The notes under the pieces were generated by a model. That model was not told the origin of the DNA. It saw only the letters and a list, made by a program, of their open reading frames with translations, and did no database searches. A stretch of 64,000 bases of DNA from Candidatus Thorarchaeota archaeon (GTDB lineage: Archaea; Asgardarchaeota; Thorarchaeia; Thorarchaeales; Thorarchaeaceae): positions 1 through 64,000 of the forward strand of contig JAIZWL010000006.1 in assembly GCA_021498125.1 (NCBI GenBank), read 5' to 3'. Below, piece after piece: positions 6,873-16,900 of the stretch; position 1 is the stretch's first letter; the number at the start of each line of letters is the position of its first letter. The position numbers and the translations under genes were made by a program.

Positions 6873-8383
6873 TGCAGTTAGTCGGTTTCCCCTATATGAC
6901 ATCATCATTGTTGCTTCTGTTCATCGGAGCGATCCTCATCTACATCCTCAAGGGACACCTTGAACAGGCTGCTGGAAAAGTCGCAGTCTTCTTTTCATTT
7001 CTCTCCCTTGTGATGATGGCACCTCCCTTTTATCGTCTGATGGTCGAGGGCGGTGTGGCCATGGAGGCATACACATGGTCAGTATATCTCGGAGAGTTCG
7101 GTCTCTTCCTTGATGGCATTGCTTTCCCGATCACCTTTGCAGTCGTCGTGTTGGGATTTCTCTCAGTCGTCTATGCCGTAGGCTATACCGAACACAGTGA
7201 GAACAAGCCCACGTTCTTTGCCAACCTGCTCTTCTTCATCATGGGCATGGAATGGGTCACACTCGCAACGAACCTCATCGAGTTCTTCATGGCTTGGGAA
7301 CTCATGCTTGTCCCCTCATACTTCCTCATTCTCTTCTGGGGTCTTCCCGAGACCCGGAAACGTACAGCCATGAAGTTCTGGCTCTACACGCAGTCCGGAG
7401 CTCTTGCCATTCTTGTTGGCTTTGCTCTCATCTACCTCTTGTCCGGATCATTTGTCCTTGCTACTATTCAGACCGCCCTTCTGTCCGAGACCGCCCTGAA
7501 CACGCTCAAGCTAATCTTTGTGCTTCTCGCAGCCGGTTTCTTGGTCAAGATGGCAGTGTTCCCGATCCATTGGTGGCTGCCTCCTGTTCATGCAGAGGCT
7601 CCCACTCCGGTTTCGGTGCTTCTCTCAGGCGCAATGATCGAGACTGGTGCCTATGCGCTTGTGAGGTTCGGGTCGATCATGCTCGGTCCTGCGGCACTGG
7701 CGCTGTCCTTCTGGATCGCTGCACTTGGTGTTGTCACCATGTTCTATGGCGGGTTCATGGCCCTTGCCCAAGTGGACATCAAGCGACTACTGGCCTACTC
7801 ATCGGTCTCGCAGATGGGCTACGTTCTCTTTGCTCTCGGTGTCATGACGACCTTTGGTGTCGAGGGTGGCCTATTTCATCTCATCAATCACGCCTTTTCA
7901 AAGGGTCTACTCTTCATGACCGCAGGAGCAGTGATCCATCAGACGCATACTCGCGATATTGGGAAGATGGGAGGTCTCTCGAACAAGATGCCGATCACAG
8001 CCTTCGCGGCTGCAATTGGGGCCCTGAGCATTGCAGGCAGTCCTCCTCTCTCCGGTTTTGCCAGTGAGTGGATGATGTTCTACGGCGGTTTTCAAGCCTC
8101 GATGTTGGGCGATGGTGGTATTGGAATTCTTCCGTTCTTCATACTCTCCATCCTTGCTGTGTCAAGTACGATCCTTAGTGCAGGCTATATGCTACGATTT
8201 CTTTGGCGGGTCTTTCTCGGACCCGTTCCTGACGACCTTGAGTCGGTCACGGAGGCCTCGCGCTCCATGGTCATTCCCATGGTAATTCTGGGCTTCCTTA
8301 TCGTGTTCTTTGGAATATTTCCCGATATAGCATTGAACGTCATAGTTCCCGCGGTGGAGGCCGTGTCGAATATTATTCCGTGA
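6872..8383 (+). CDS. nuoM: Antiporter-like subunit M, first copy (NuoM1)
   Basis: A 503-residue protein with about 14 helices of the NuoL/M/N-MrpA/D family. Landmarks: MAWELMLVPSYF (helix 5 glutamate), FLVKMAVFPIHWWLP (helix 7 lysine), HAEAPTPVSVLLSG, and LINHAFSKGLLF. In the helix after the PTPVS loop the usual L-L-K-x-G reads M-I-E-T-G, so a channel lysine is Glu. I chose ATG 6872, after an AGGAGGT, over an earlier GTG inside nuoI. It lies between nuoI and nuoL, an unusual place for an M subunit, and is the additional antiporter of this operon. Confidence 0.88.
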   Translation: MQLVGFPYMTSSLLLLFIGAILIYILKGHLEQAAGKVAVFFSFLSLVMMAPPFYRLMVEGGVAMEAYTWSVYLGEFGLFLDGIAFPITFAVVVLGFLSVVYAVGYTEHSENKPTFFANLLFFIMGMEWVTLATNLIEFFMAWELMLVPSYFLILFWGLPETRKRTAMKFWLYTQSGALAILVGFALIYLLSGSFVLATIQTALLSETALNTLKLIFVLLAAGFLVKMAVFPIHWWLPPVHAEAPTPVSVLLSGAMIETGAYALVRFGSIMLGPAALALSFWIAALGVVTMFYGGFMALAQVDIKRLLAYSSVSQMGYVLFALGVMTTFGVEGGLFHLINHAFSKGLLFMTAGAVIHQTHTRDIGKMGGLSNKMPITAFAAAIGALSIAGSPPLSGFASEWMMFYGGFQASMLGDGGIGILPFFILSILAVSSTILSAGYMLRFLWRVFLGPVPDDLESVTEASRSMVIPMVILGFLIVFFGIFPDIALNVIVPAVEAVSNIIP

Positions 8384-8394
8384 GGTGAGCCAAG

Positions 8395-10617
8395 ATGTTG
8401 TTCGGACTACCCTATTACCTGATTCTTGTGATCCCCTTTGTTGGTTCTCTACTTGTCCCCGTCATGGGCAAGTTCAGTGAGCGCCTTCGTGATTGGACTC
8501 CCTCCATCTTCATGGGTGCATCAATGGTCCTTGCATGGTCCTTGCTCGGAGACCTTGGTTCACCACAGGGCCCCACAAGTTGGCCGTGGATCAATGCACT
8601 TGGTCTTAATTTCACGGTCCTCCTCGATCCTCTCTCCATCATTATGGCCGTGCTTGCCAGTACGCTCTGTTTCCTCATCTATGTCTATTCGACCGAGTAC
8701 ATGGCGCACGAAGAGGATCGTGACAGATTCTTCTTCCTCATGCTTGCCTTTGGTGGCGGGATGCTTACCCTTGTCCTCAGTGACAACCTGCTTATTGCAT
8801 TCATTGGTTGGGAGATCATGGGCTTCTGTTCCTACGGTCTCATCGGTTTCTGGAACGATAAGAAGAATCCACCCGAGACCGAGCCGGATGCGATCGTCTC
8901 TACTAACCCACTTCTCCAGTACGAGACCGAGGGCGAGTACAATACGCAGTGCGGGACAAAGGCCTTCATTGTCACAAGGATCGGTGACGCCTTCATGCTT
9001 GGGGGCATTCTCATTCTCTTTGCTTTCACACAGACATTCTCCTTCACCGAGATGGCGCAAGACTACCAGCAATGGTGGCAGCTCATCGCGGCGGGTGGAA
9101 TGCTGGTTCCTACATTCTTGCTCATCTTCGCAGGTGCCGTTGGCAAGTCTGGTCAGTTCCCACTTCAGGTGTGGCTCCCAGAGGCAATGGCCGGCCCCAC
9201 ATCGGTCTCGGCCCTCATTCATGCCGCGACAATGGTCAAGGCAGGTGTGTACATCACAGCCCGATTCCTTGTCACAATGGTGGGCGCAGCAGAGAGCAGT
9301 CACGAGACCGTGAGTATTGGTCTTGTGCCAACGCAGCTCGTCGGGCTGACACCAGCAATTCCGTTCTTCACAGTGGTTGCGATCATTGGAGCGATTACCG
9401 CCTTGATGACGGCCACGATGGGTCTGGTATCGAACGAGCTGAAACAGATTCTTGCATTCTCGACGCTCAGTCAACTGGGCTACATGATGCTGGGAATCGG
9501 TACTGCCGGACTGCTTCAGCATTACGAGCCTGCCTTTACCGCCTCCGTCCTGCACGTGATCAGTCATGGTGCATTCAAGGCGCTCCTCTTCCTCGCCTCG
9601 GGCGGGATCATCCATGCGCTACATTCCAAGTACGTCACGAAGATGGGCGGTCTCAAAGAGTACATGCCCAAGACGTTCAAGGTCATGTGGATCGGTGTGC
9701 TTGCTCTCTCGGGCATTCCGCCGTTCTCGGGCTTCTGGTCAAAGGATTCTATCATTGAGTACGCATACGAGCTGACGGCTCATGGCATGCTCGGCTGGAT
9801 TCTGTTCGGGTTTGCAGTCCTTGCAGCGGCGTGCACGATCTTCTACAGCATTCGCATGATGGGTCTCACTTTCTATGGTCCACCACACAGTCATCACGAG
9901 ACCTCTTCTGAGGACCACGGTGACGATCTTATCGAGGAGGCTCATGATGAGAGTGACCATCACGGTGCAATTCACGATCCCGGCCCGGCAATGATGATCC
10001 CGCTCTACATCCTTGCGGCCTTTACGATCATTGCCTTTCTGGTCTATCCCTTCGTTGAGATATTCATAGCTGAGAGTGGAGTCTACACTGCTGAGGCATG
10101 GACCGGCATCCTTGTCGAGATGACAGTGGCCAAGTTCACAACTGGTGCCGTTCCCTTCCTTCTCACTCTGGGCGCTCTTGCTCTTGGTGGTGTCCCGGCA
10201 TACATAATTTACATCAAACACGCGGACAGAAAGAACGCGATCGTTCCCGAGAAGGGGATCCTTCGCCGTGTCTACAATTTCCTCCGCCATCGCTGGTACA
10301 TCAATGAGGCCTACTACTGGATCCTCTACAAGTTCCTCTCGCTTGCGTCTTGGTGGCGTACTCGGATCGACGAACGGATCATAGACGGTATCGACTTCAA
10401 GTCGGCAGATGCCGCGCGTGGCGCATCACGTCGCATACGCTGGTTCGATGAGAAGGTCGTGGATGGCTTTGCCGAGGGGATCGGTACTGCTGGCTATCGT
10501 GCCTCTGATGATGGCCTCCAGCTCCAGACTGGGCGCATCAACGACTATGTTGCAATGGTGATTTTTGGTATGGGCATCCTGTTGGTTGTCCTACTCATCA
10601 TGCTGGGGGTGATCTAA
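8395..10617 (+). CDS. nuoL: Antiporter-like subunit L with enlarged lateral helix (NuoL)
   Basis: A 740-residue protein, about 130 longer than E. coli NuoL. The helix 5 glutamate (GWEIMGFCSYGL), helix 7 lysine (GKSGQFPLQVWLPEAM), helix 8 lysine (TMVKAGVY) and HGAFKALLF are all intact. A loop near residues 495-525 is rich in His and acidic residues. After helix 15 comes the long amphipathic helix HL and the final helix. HL is about 110 residues here against about 83 recalled for E. coli, and it contains two related units 26 residues apart (RIDERIIDG at 657-665, WFDEKVVDG at 683-691). HL may reach across four rather than three antiporter subunits. Confidence 0.92.
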   Translation: MLFGLPYYLILVIPFVGSLLVPVMGKFSERLRDWTPSIFMGASMVLAWSLLGDLGSPQGPTSWPWINALGLNFTVLLDPLSIIMAVLASTLCFLIYVYSTEYMAHEEDRDRFFFLMLAFGGGMLTLVLSDNLLIAFIGWEIMGFCSYGLIGFWNDKKNPPETEPDAIVSTNPLLQYETEGEYNTQCGTKAFIVTRIGDAFMLGGILILFAFTQTFSFTEMAQDYQQWWQLIAAGGMLVPTFLLIFAGAVGKSGQFPLQVWLPEAMAGPTSVSALIHAATMVKAGVYITARFLVTMVGAAESSHETVSIGLVPTQLVGLTPAIPFFTVVAIIGAITALMTATMGLVSNELKQILAFSTLSQLGYMMLGIGTAGLLQHYEPAFTASVLHVISHGAFKALLFLASGGIIHALHSKYVTKMGGLKEYMPKTFKVMWIGVLALSGIPPFSGFWSKDSIIEYAYELTAHGMLGWILFGFAVLAAACTIFYSIRMMGLTFYGPPHSHHETSSEDHGDDLIEEAHDESDHHGAIHDPGPAMMIPLYILAAFTIIAFLVYPFVEIFIAESGVYTAEAWTGILVEMTVAKFTTGAVPFLLTLGALALGGVPAYIIYIKHADRKNAIVPEKGILRRVYNFLRHRWYINEAYYWILYKFLSLASWWRTRIDERIIDGIDFKSADAARGASRRIRWFDEKVVDGFAEGIGTAGYRASDDGLQLQTGRINDYVAMVIFGMGILLVVLLIMLGVI

Positions 10618-10618
10618 G

Positions 10619-12139
10619 ATGCAGAACGAACTCGCTCTCTCAATCATCTCATTGGTTCCCATGAACATCTTGGCATTTATGATGCTCCTCCCGGCAGTCG
10701 GCGCAGTCATTGCCTATCTTGCTGGTGAGCGGGGGTCTCGTGTGATCACCCTCCTCATCACGGTCGTAGAACTGGTTCTTGCTCTGGCTCTCATGGGCGC
10801 AATTGACCCACAGATCAATCCCGCTGACCCTAATGTCGGAATGAACTATCTCTGGGAGTTCACCATGGGCACCATCAATTATGGCTCTCATACCACATCT
10901 CTCCAGATCGCACTCGGTGTTGATGGGCTCTCCGCGGTCATGGTCCTTCTTGCAAACATTGTTGTACTTGCCGCAGCTCTCTGCTCCAATCATATCACCG
11001 AATCACGAAAGCTCTACTACTCACTCTTCATGCTCTTACAGACAGGTCTCATCGGAGTGTTCCTTGCTGTCGATCTGATGGCGTTCTTCATCTTCTGGGA
11101 GCTGGTCCTTATTCCCATGTTCTTTATCATCGGACGCTGGGGTGAAGAGGGTTCACAGCACGCTGCGATCAAGTTCTTCATCTACACCCATTTTGGTTCG
11201 GCAGTGATGCTGATTGGTTTCTTTGTCCTCTATTTTGTGTCTGGACTCTATACCTTCAATATGCTTGTCCTGAGAAGTGCGGGTCTCTCACCGGATATTC
11301 AGATCGGTTTTGCACTGGCCGTATTCGTTGGTGCCGGTGTCAAACTCCCCGTCTGGCCGCTGCACAACTGGCTTCCGTGGGCGCATGTCAAGGCTCCTAC
11401 TCCGGGTTCGGTCATCCTTGCAGGTATTCTCCTCAAGATGGGTGGGTATGGCTTTCTCCGTCTTGGCCTCTGGATGGTGCCTGAGGGCTTTGCACGACTG
11501 AGCATACCCTTTGCAGCCTTAGCGGTGTTCACCTGTATCTACGCCGCCTTTGTGGCCCTTGCCCAGACTGACCTCAAGAGCATGGTCGCATACACATCGA
11601 TCAATCACATGGCGTGGGTGCTGCTCGGTGTGGCGGTTGGATCGGCAATGGCCATTCAGGGTGCAGTATACATGATGTTCTCTCACGGAGTCATCATCTC
11701 GATCATGTTCATTGTGGCCGGAGAACTCAAGCACTTGACGGGCACACGAAACATTCCTGAGATCAAAGGCCTTGGAAAACAGGCACCACGCCTCTCTGCG
11801 ATCTTTGTTCTGGGCTCGCTTGCGGCCTTTGGGCTACCCGGGTTCAGCGGATTCCTCGCGGAGTTCTTCACGCTGATGGGTGCCGTTCCCGTCTTCGTCT
11901 GGAGTGGATTCATCACACTTGGAGTCTTTCTCACGGTCGGTTATCTGCTGTGGACGCTGAACCGAATCGTCTTCTCTGAGCCTGATCCAGAACACTACAT
12001 CAGGAAGGCTCCGTGGCAGGATCTCATTGCTCCTGTGCTTCTCCTGATTCCGGTCATTCTTCTCGGGTTCTGGCCGGACCTGATCATGACCTTCATACAA
12101 CCCTTCGCCGAACTCATTGTCGGAGGTGCAACACCATGA
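10619..12139 (+). CDS. nuoM: Antiporter-like subunit M, second copy (NuoM2)
   Basis: A 506-residue, 14-helix subunit that looks like an ordinary NuoM. It has the helix 5 glutamate in FWELVLIPMFF, GVKLPVWPLHNWLPWAH with the helix 7 lysine, and AGILLKMGGYGFLRLG with the lysine that is Glu in the first copy. It starts one base after the nuoL stop and overlaps nuoN by four bases. With the first copy the operon encodes two M-type pumps plus L and N. The two copies differ enough that a recent duplication is unlikely. Confidence 0.9.
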   Translation: MQNELALSIISLVPMNILAFMMLLPAVGAVIAYLAGERGSRVITLLITVVELVLALALMGAIDPQINPADPNVGMNYLWEFTMGTINYGSHTTSLQIALGVDGLSAVMVLLANIVVLAAALCSNHITESRKLYYSLFMLLQTGLIGVFLAVDLMAFFIFWELVLIPMFFIIGRWGEEGSQHAAIKFFIYTHFGSAVMLIGFFVLYFVSGLYTFNMLVLRSAGLSPDIQIGFALAVFVGAGVKLPVWPLHNWLPWAHVKAPTPGSVILAGILLKMGGYGFLRLGLWMVPEGFARLSIPFAALAVFTCIYAAFVALAQTDLKSMVAYTSINHMAWVLLGVAVGSAMAIQGAVYMMFSHGVIISIMFIVAGELKHLTGTRNIPEIKGLGKQAPRLSAIFVLGSLAAFGLPGFSGFLAEFFTLMGAVPVFVWSGFITLGVFLTVGYLLWTLNRIVFSEPDPEHYIRKAPWQDLIAPVLLLIPVILLGFWPDLIMTFIQPFAELIVGGATP

Positions 12140-13641
12140 TGCAACTCGTATCCACATTTGCCGATCTCATTCGTTCCCTGTTCGCCCCCTTGACCGACCT
12201 GATGGTGCGATACATCCCTGCGACGTGGTTGGGATCCCTTCCTGTTCTCACGTTGCTTGCGTTCGCTATCATCTCACTTGCGGTGGGGATGCGGTACAAT
12301 CCGTTCATTCTCAGTCTCATCGGTGTTGTCCTTGCGGGTATTGAGATGGTCGTGATCGACAGCGGTCTCTATGGGGTTTCATTTGGTGGACTCTTTGTCA
12401 GAGGTGCCTTTGCTGACTTTTTCATCTATATCATTCTGATTGCGTCGTTTCTGGTGGTGCTTGCCTCCAACTCGTTCATTGGCGATAAGGGGCCTTTCCA
12501 TTTCTTGTTGCTGATGTCAGTCGCAGGTGCGCTGTGGATCGTCATGGCCACTGATCTGGTCGGGCTCTTTCTCGCGTGGGAGATGATGTCTACTCCCACA
12601 TATGCTCTGGCCGCAATGGGGCCAAAACGCGCAGCCGTGGATGGTGCGATCAAGTACTTTGTCATGGGCCTTCTTGCATCGATGCTGATGCTCGTTGGTA
12701 TTGCTTTGGTCTATGGTGTTGCTGGAACTGTGAACATTGCTGAGGTCGCTCAAGTCGTTCAGGTCTATTGGACGAATCCTACGCTCGATACATCCGCAGT
12801 GGCCACTCTATTGTTGGCAGTAGTGCTCTTTGTGATCGCCTTTGGATTCAAGATCGGTGTCTTTCCCGGCTGGATGTGGGTGGCTGACACCTACGGGAGT
12901 GCGGATGGTACGGTCTCTGCATACCTTGCTGGCGGGACCAAAAAGGCGGGTGTAGGTGCCATCATGCGGATCTTGTTCGCTGGGTTCTTTGTGGCCCGTC
13001 TTGAGTGGATGCCCCTTCTGGTGGGCGGGGCGATTTTCACGATGTTCATCGGAAACATTCTTGCTCTCAGAGAGAAGAATATCATGCGCATGCTTGCATA
13101 TTCCAGTATTGCCATGATGGGGTACCTATTCATCGGTCTTGCAGCAGGTACTCAGCTTGGTGCGTCAGCGGCGATGTTTCATGCATTTGTTCACGCTCTG
13201 ATGAAGACCTCAGCTTTCATTCTTGTCTGGGCACTATCACTTCGTCTGGCAAAGAGAGTCACCTATGACGATCTGGAAGGTCTCAACAAGAGGTCTCCTG
13301 TGGCCGCAGCACTCTTGGCAGTCTTGATGCTTGCTCTCTCGGGGATGCCCCTTACTGCTGGCTTCTGGTCAAAGCTGATCCTCTTTGCAAGTGCTGTCGA
13401 AGTTGGCATGTGGTGGCTGGCCCTGCTTGGTGTCCTCAACTCGGTGATCTCGCTCGGCTACTATCTGCGAGTGCTGAAGGTATGCTACATGTTCGAACCA
13501 CGTTCCGACGAGACCATAAAGATCTCAAGGCTCTCGCTGATCGCAGTCGGTATCGGTGTCCTTGGTGTCTTTGTGTTGTTTATCATACCCGGTCTCGTGC
13601 TGGACTATGCTACACTTGCAGCAATGGCTCTGATTGGATGA
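12136..13641 (+). CDS. nuoN: Antiporter-like subunit N (NuoN)
   Basis: A 501-residue, 14-helix subunit. Landmarks: FLAWEMMSTPTYALA (helix 5), FGFKIGVFPGWMWVADTY (helix 7 lysine), a K-K-A-G-V-G in helix 8 and HAFVHALMKTSAF. NuoN sits next to NuoK in complex I. The ATG at 12136 overlaps the nuoM2 stop and is followed by a second ATG at 12139. Longer upstream frames run inside nuoM2 and are not needed. This is the last gene of the operon; a strong hairpin follows. Confidence 0.9.
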   Translation: MMQLVSTFADLIRSLFAPLTDLMVRYIPATWLGSLPVLTLLAFAIISLAVGMRYNPFILSLIGVVLAGIEMVVIDSGLYGVSFGGLFVRGAFADFFIYIILIASFLVVLASNSFIGDKGPFHFLLLMSVAGALWIVMATDLVGLFLAWEMMSTPTYALAAMGPKRAAVDGAIKYFVMGLLASMLMLVGIALVYGVAGTVNIAEVAQVVQVYWTNPTLDTSAVATLLLAVVLFVIAFGFKIGVFPGWMWVADTYGSADGTVSAYLAGGTKKAGVGAIMRILFAGFFVARLEWMPLLVGGAIFTMFIGNILALREKNIMRMLAYSSIAMMGYLFIGLAAGTQLGASAAMFHAFVHALMKTSAFILVWALSLRLAKRVTYDDLEGLNKRSPVAAALLAVLMLALSGMPLTAGFWSKLILFASAVEVGMWWLALLGVLNSVISLGYYLRVLKVCYMFEPRSDETIKISRLSLIAVGIGVLGVFVLFIIPGLVLDYATLAAMALIG

Positions 13642-13664
13642 TATCAAATCGCGGGTCACTTACG

Positions 13665-13694
13665 TCAAGGCAGGGATTTGTTTCTCTGTCTTGA
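13665..13694 (+). terminator. Hairpin after the complex I-like operon
   Basis: A 12-bp stem (13665-13676 with 13683-13694, two G-U pairs) and a six-base loop, followed by T-rich sequence ending in TTTTT. It lies 24 bases after the nuoN stop. The base pairing is visible; its role as terminator or 3'-end stabiliser is inferred. Confidence 0.55.
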
Positions 13695-13874
13695 TCTCTT
13701 TTCTACTGTTTTTGGCCCCTCTTGATAATGTGACTATCCTTAATATGGGATGTCACGTTCATTACTTTAGTCTGAGCTGGCTTTCAAGCAAGTAATTTCT
13801 CGGGTGATTGCATTTTCTAATATCTACCAATCTGCCAGAAAAGTCGCAACCAGACGAATGAAAAATAAGTAAGC

Positions 13875-13898
13875 CTCGCCCCGTGTTACAGGGGCGAG
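13875..13898 (-). terminator. Hairpin after the first giant surface-protein gene
   Basis: A perfect 8-bp stem, CTCGCCCC with GGGGCGAG, and an eight-base loop. On the minus strand it follows the stop at 13922 and is followed by TTATTTTTC. A similar GC-rich hairpin ends the paralogous gene at 22611-22631. Confidence 0.6.
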
Positions 13899-13921
13899 TT
13901 ATGTAAGTCTGTTAGTTAGAC

Positions 13922-16900
13922 CTAATGTCCTGCGCGTTTGCCCAGAATGACCACAATCACGATTACAATTGTTGCTCCTCCGATGATGAGGACGATCGTG
14001 ATTGTGATGATGTTTGGTCCTGGTTGAGTGGTCCCCGTAGTTGAATTGGTCGGAGACGTGGCTGTCGTTGTGGTTGACGTTGGGGGTGTAGTAGTTGTCG
14101 TGGTTGTTGTTGTAGTCGTCGTCGTAGTTGTCGTTGTCGTGGTTGTAGTAGATTGGACCGTGACAGTGACAGAGTCCTGTACAGTATTGCCGCTCTGATC
14201 ACTGAGAGTGATGGTGTAGACATGAGTGCCCACTTCAAGACCATCAAGTGATACAACCATCTGTTCGGAGCTTGCGTTCCATGATCCCGTCCGAACAGTC
14301 TCATTGTCAAGATCAATGCTGTACGTGGCAGGAGCAAAATCATCTCCATTCCACACTATTGTCAGTCCAGTCTCTCCAAGATCCATTGTGACATCGGCTG
14401 GATGATTGACCTCAGGTGCAGTAGTATCGACCACCTTCACAGTCACGCTATCAGCTGCAGTGTTACCCGAGCTGTCACGCACTTCGATGGTGAAGAGGTA
14501 TGTTCCCACAGAACGCCCGTCCACAGAAACAGTGTAGTCTCCGTTCGTCCACGTGGTCCATGATCCTGTTGTGCCGTTCACCACAACTCTGTAGGTGTCG
14601 GGGTCGAGATCGCTCAGCGACCATGTAATGGAGTGGCCAGTCGTGCCAAGTTCATATGTAATGTCCTCAGGGCTACTGACAGAAGGTGCAGTTGTATCAG
14701 TCACTGTTACGATGACCGTATCCACTGCCACATTACCGGATCCGTCTTGGACTTCCACAGTATAGTTGTGGGTACCTTTGGACAGGCCATCTACATTGAC
14801 GCTGTATGACCCATTTGTCCAGCTTGCCCACGCACCCGAAGCATCATCAACATAGACCCTGTAAGTGTCAGGATCTCTGTCGCCTAATGTCCAAGTAATG
14901 GAGTGGCCAGTCGTACCGAGCTCGTATGCAATGTCGTCAGGATTGTTGACCTCTGGAACAATTGAATCTGAGACCGTGACCATTACGGTGTCAGTTACAA
15001 CATTATCGCTTACATCTTGCACCACGATAGTGTAGTTGTGTTGTCCAACTGCCAGACCGTCAATGTTGACTTCATAGCTTCCATTCGTCCAGCTGGCCCA
15101 AGAACCCGCAACTCCATCCACATAGACGCGATAGGTGTCTGGGTTTACGTCGCCAAGAGTCCACACGATCTTGTGACTGGTCGTACCGAGCTCGTACGAG
15201 GTATCCGGAGGACTTGTCACATCCGGGTTCGTTGTGTCATCAACAACAGTCACGTAGACCGTGTCAGTTGCAACGTTATTGCTTCCGTCATTCACTTCTA
15301 TTGTGTACTCGTAGACTCCAACTGCAAGGCCGTCCACTGAGATACTGTAGGTACCGTTCGTCCATGATGTCCAGTCACGAGTTGTGCCATTACTGATGAT
15401 CCGGTACTGGTTCGGGTGCGCGTCGCTCAGGGTCCATGACAATTCATTGCCCGTAGTTCCGAGACCGTATGACAGGTCATCGGGAGAACTGACACTTGGT
15501 GCAGTATAGTCTCGTACGGCCACACGAACGTACTTGACGCTCTGGTAGCCTGCTTGATTCGTCACACGGATCGTGTAAGTGTAGTTGTTCGTGCTATACG
15601 GTAGGCCATGTTCAATATCGCAGGTGAACGATCCAGTGGTGCTACCTGACGCAACCATAAGTCCAGACCATGACGAAGTGACGGTCCAGCTGCTAAGATA
15701 GGCTCCTGCAATTGTGAACTCGAAGACTGGTGGAGTAGGATCATTTACGGGATCCCAATGAATCCATAGCGGTTCACCAGCATAGACTCCCTGATAGAGT
15801 CCACCTGCTGGCGCAAAGCTGCTATCCACATCCGAGATTGTGGGACGATCGGTCACATGAGTGGTTGTTGTTGGACCATTTAGCAGTACGGTGATGGCAT
15901 ATGTGTTCTCAGTCGTAGAGTTGACAAAGAACAAGCGATCCCCGATCGTGTGGTATGTGGCCGTGAATACAAAGTACGAACCGTTCCACGTGGTGACCAT
16001 GTCTGCAAGTACTGCTGTGTCATCGCTTCCGAGCCAGTGGCTATCATATGCCAGTCGTGCGCGAAATGCGACAGTACAGGTCTCGTCAACAAGTACCCAC
16101 TGAGGTGAGGACAGGTCATAGATCTCGACTGCATCCCAGACGACTGTTACAGATTGGCCGTTTTGGTCAACTGTTACAATTCCGTAGTTGGTCCCACTGC
16201 ACTGGACTGTGTTATAGGTCTCGGCCTTCACCGTGCTTGAAGATCGACTGATCCTCCACACTCCACTGCCTTGGTAGCTGGCAACGTGATCGTTGATGCG
16301 TACAGTTCCGATAGTGATGAATGTGCCATCGTATGCATGGACTAACAGTACGTCTATGTTCACCAAAGTGTTGATGTTGACTCTGGAATCTGTGACACTG
16401 TATGACTGGACCAGTACCTCATCCCACACACAATATGTTTCATCGTTGGTGAGAATTGCGGTGATGCCATATGAGTCGTCACCAGCCGCAGAGGCAACAG
16501 TATATCCACGTCTTCCAACTGTGCTATGCACGAAGGTCGTTGAGTTGAGGTTTAGCGTTCCTGTGTATACTCCGTTATCGTAGGCGTATACTGCGGAGAC
16601 CACGATACCCGTTGCATTGTCACCAGTGTTAATCCGTTGATCAAGGGGGTCAGTAATGCTGACGACCAGCGCATCCCAGATACAGTAGGTTTCTTCATTT
16701 GACTGGATTACCATGATGCCATACGAGTCGTCACCAGCCGCTGATGTGACAGTGTACCCATGTTTTCCGACTGTGCTATAGGCAAAGGTTGTGGAATTGA
16801 GATTTAATGTACCATCGTAGTTCGTGCCATCGTAGGCGTACACTGCACTGGCCACGATTCCAGTGGCTGTCTGACCAATATTGATTCTCTGGTCTGCTGG

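Noticed and set aside
8560-9615. 351-codon minus-strand frame inside nuoL
   Set aside because: It lies entirely opposite a clear NuoL gene, and its protein is rich in His, Arg and Cys with no domain; it is a shadow frame.
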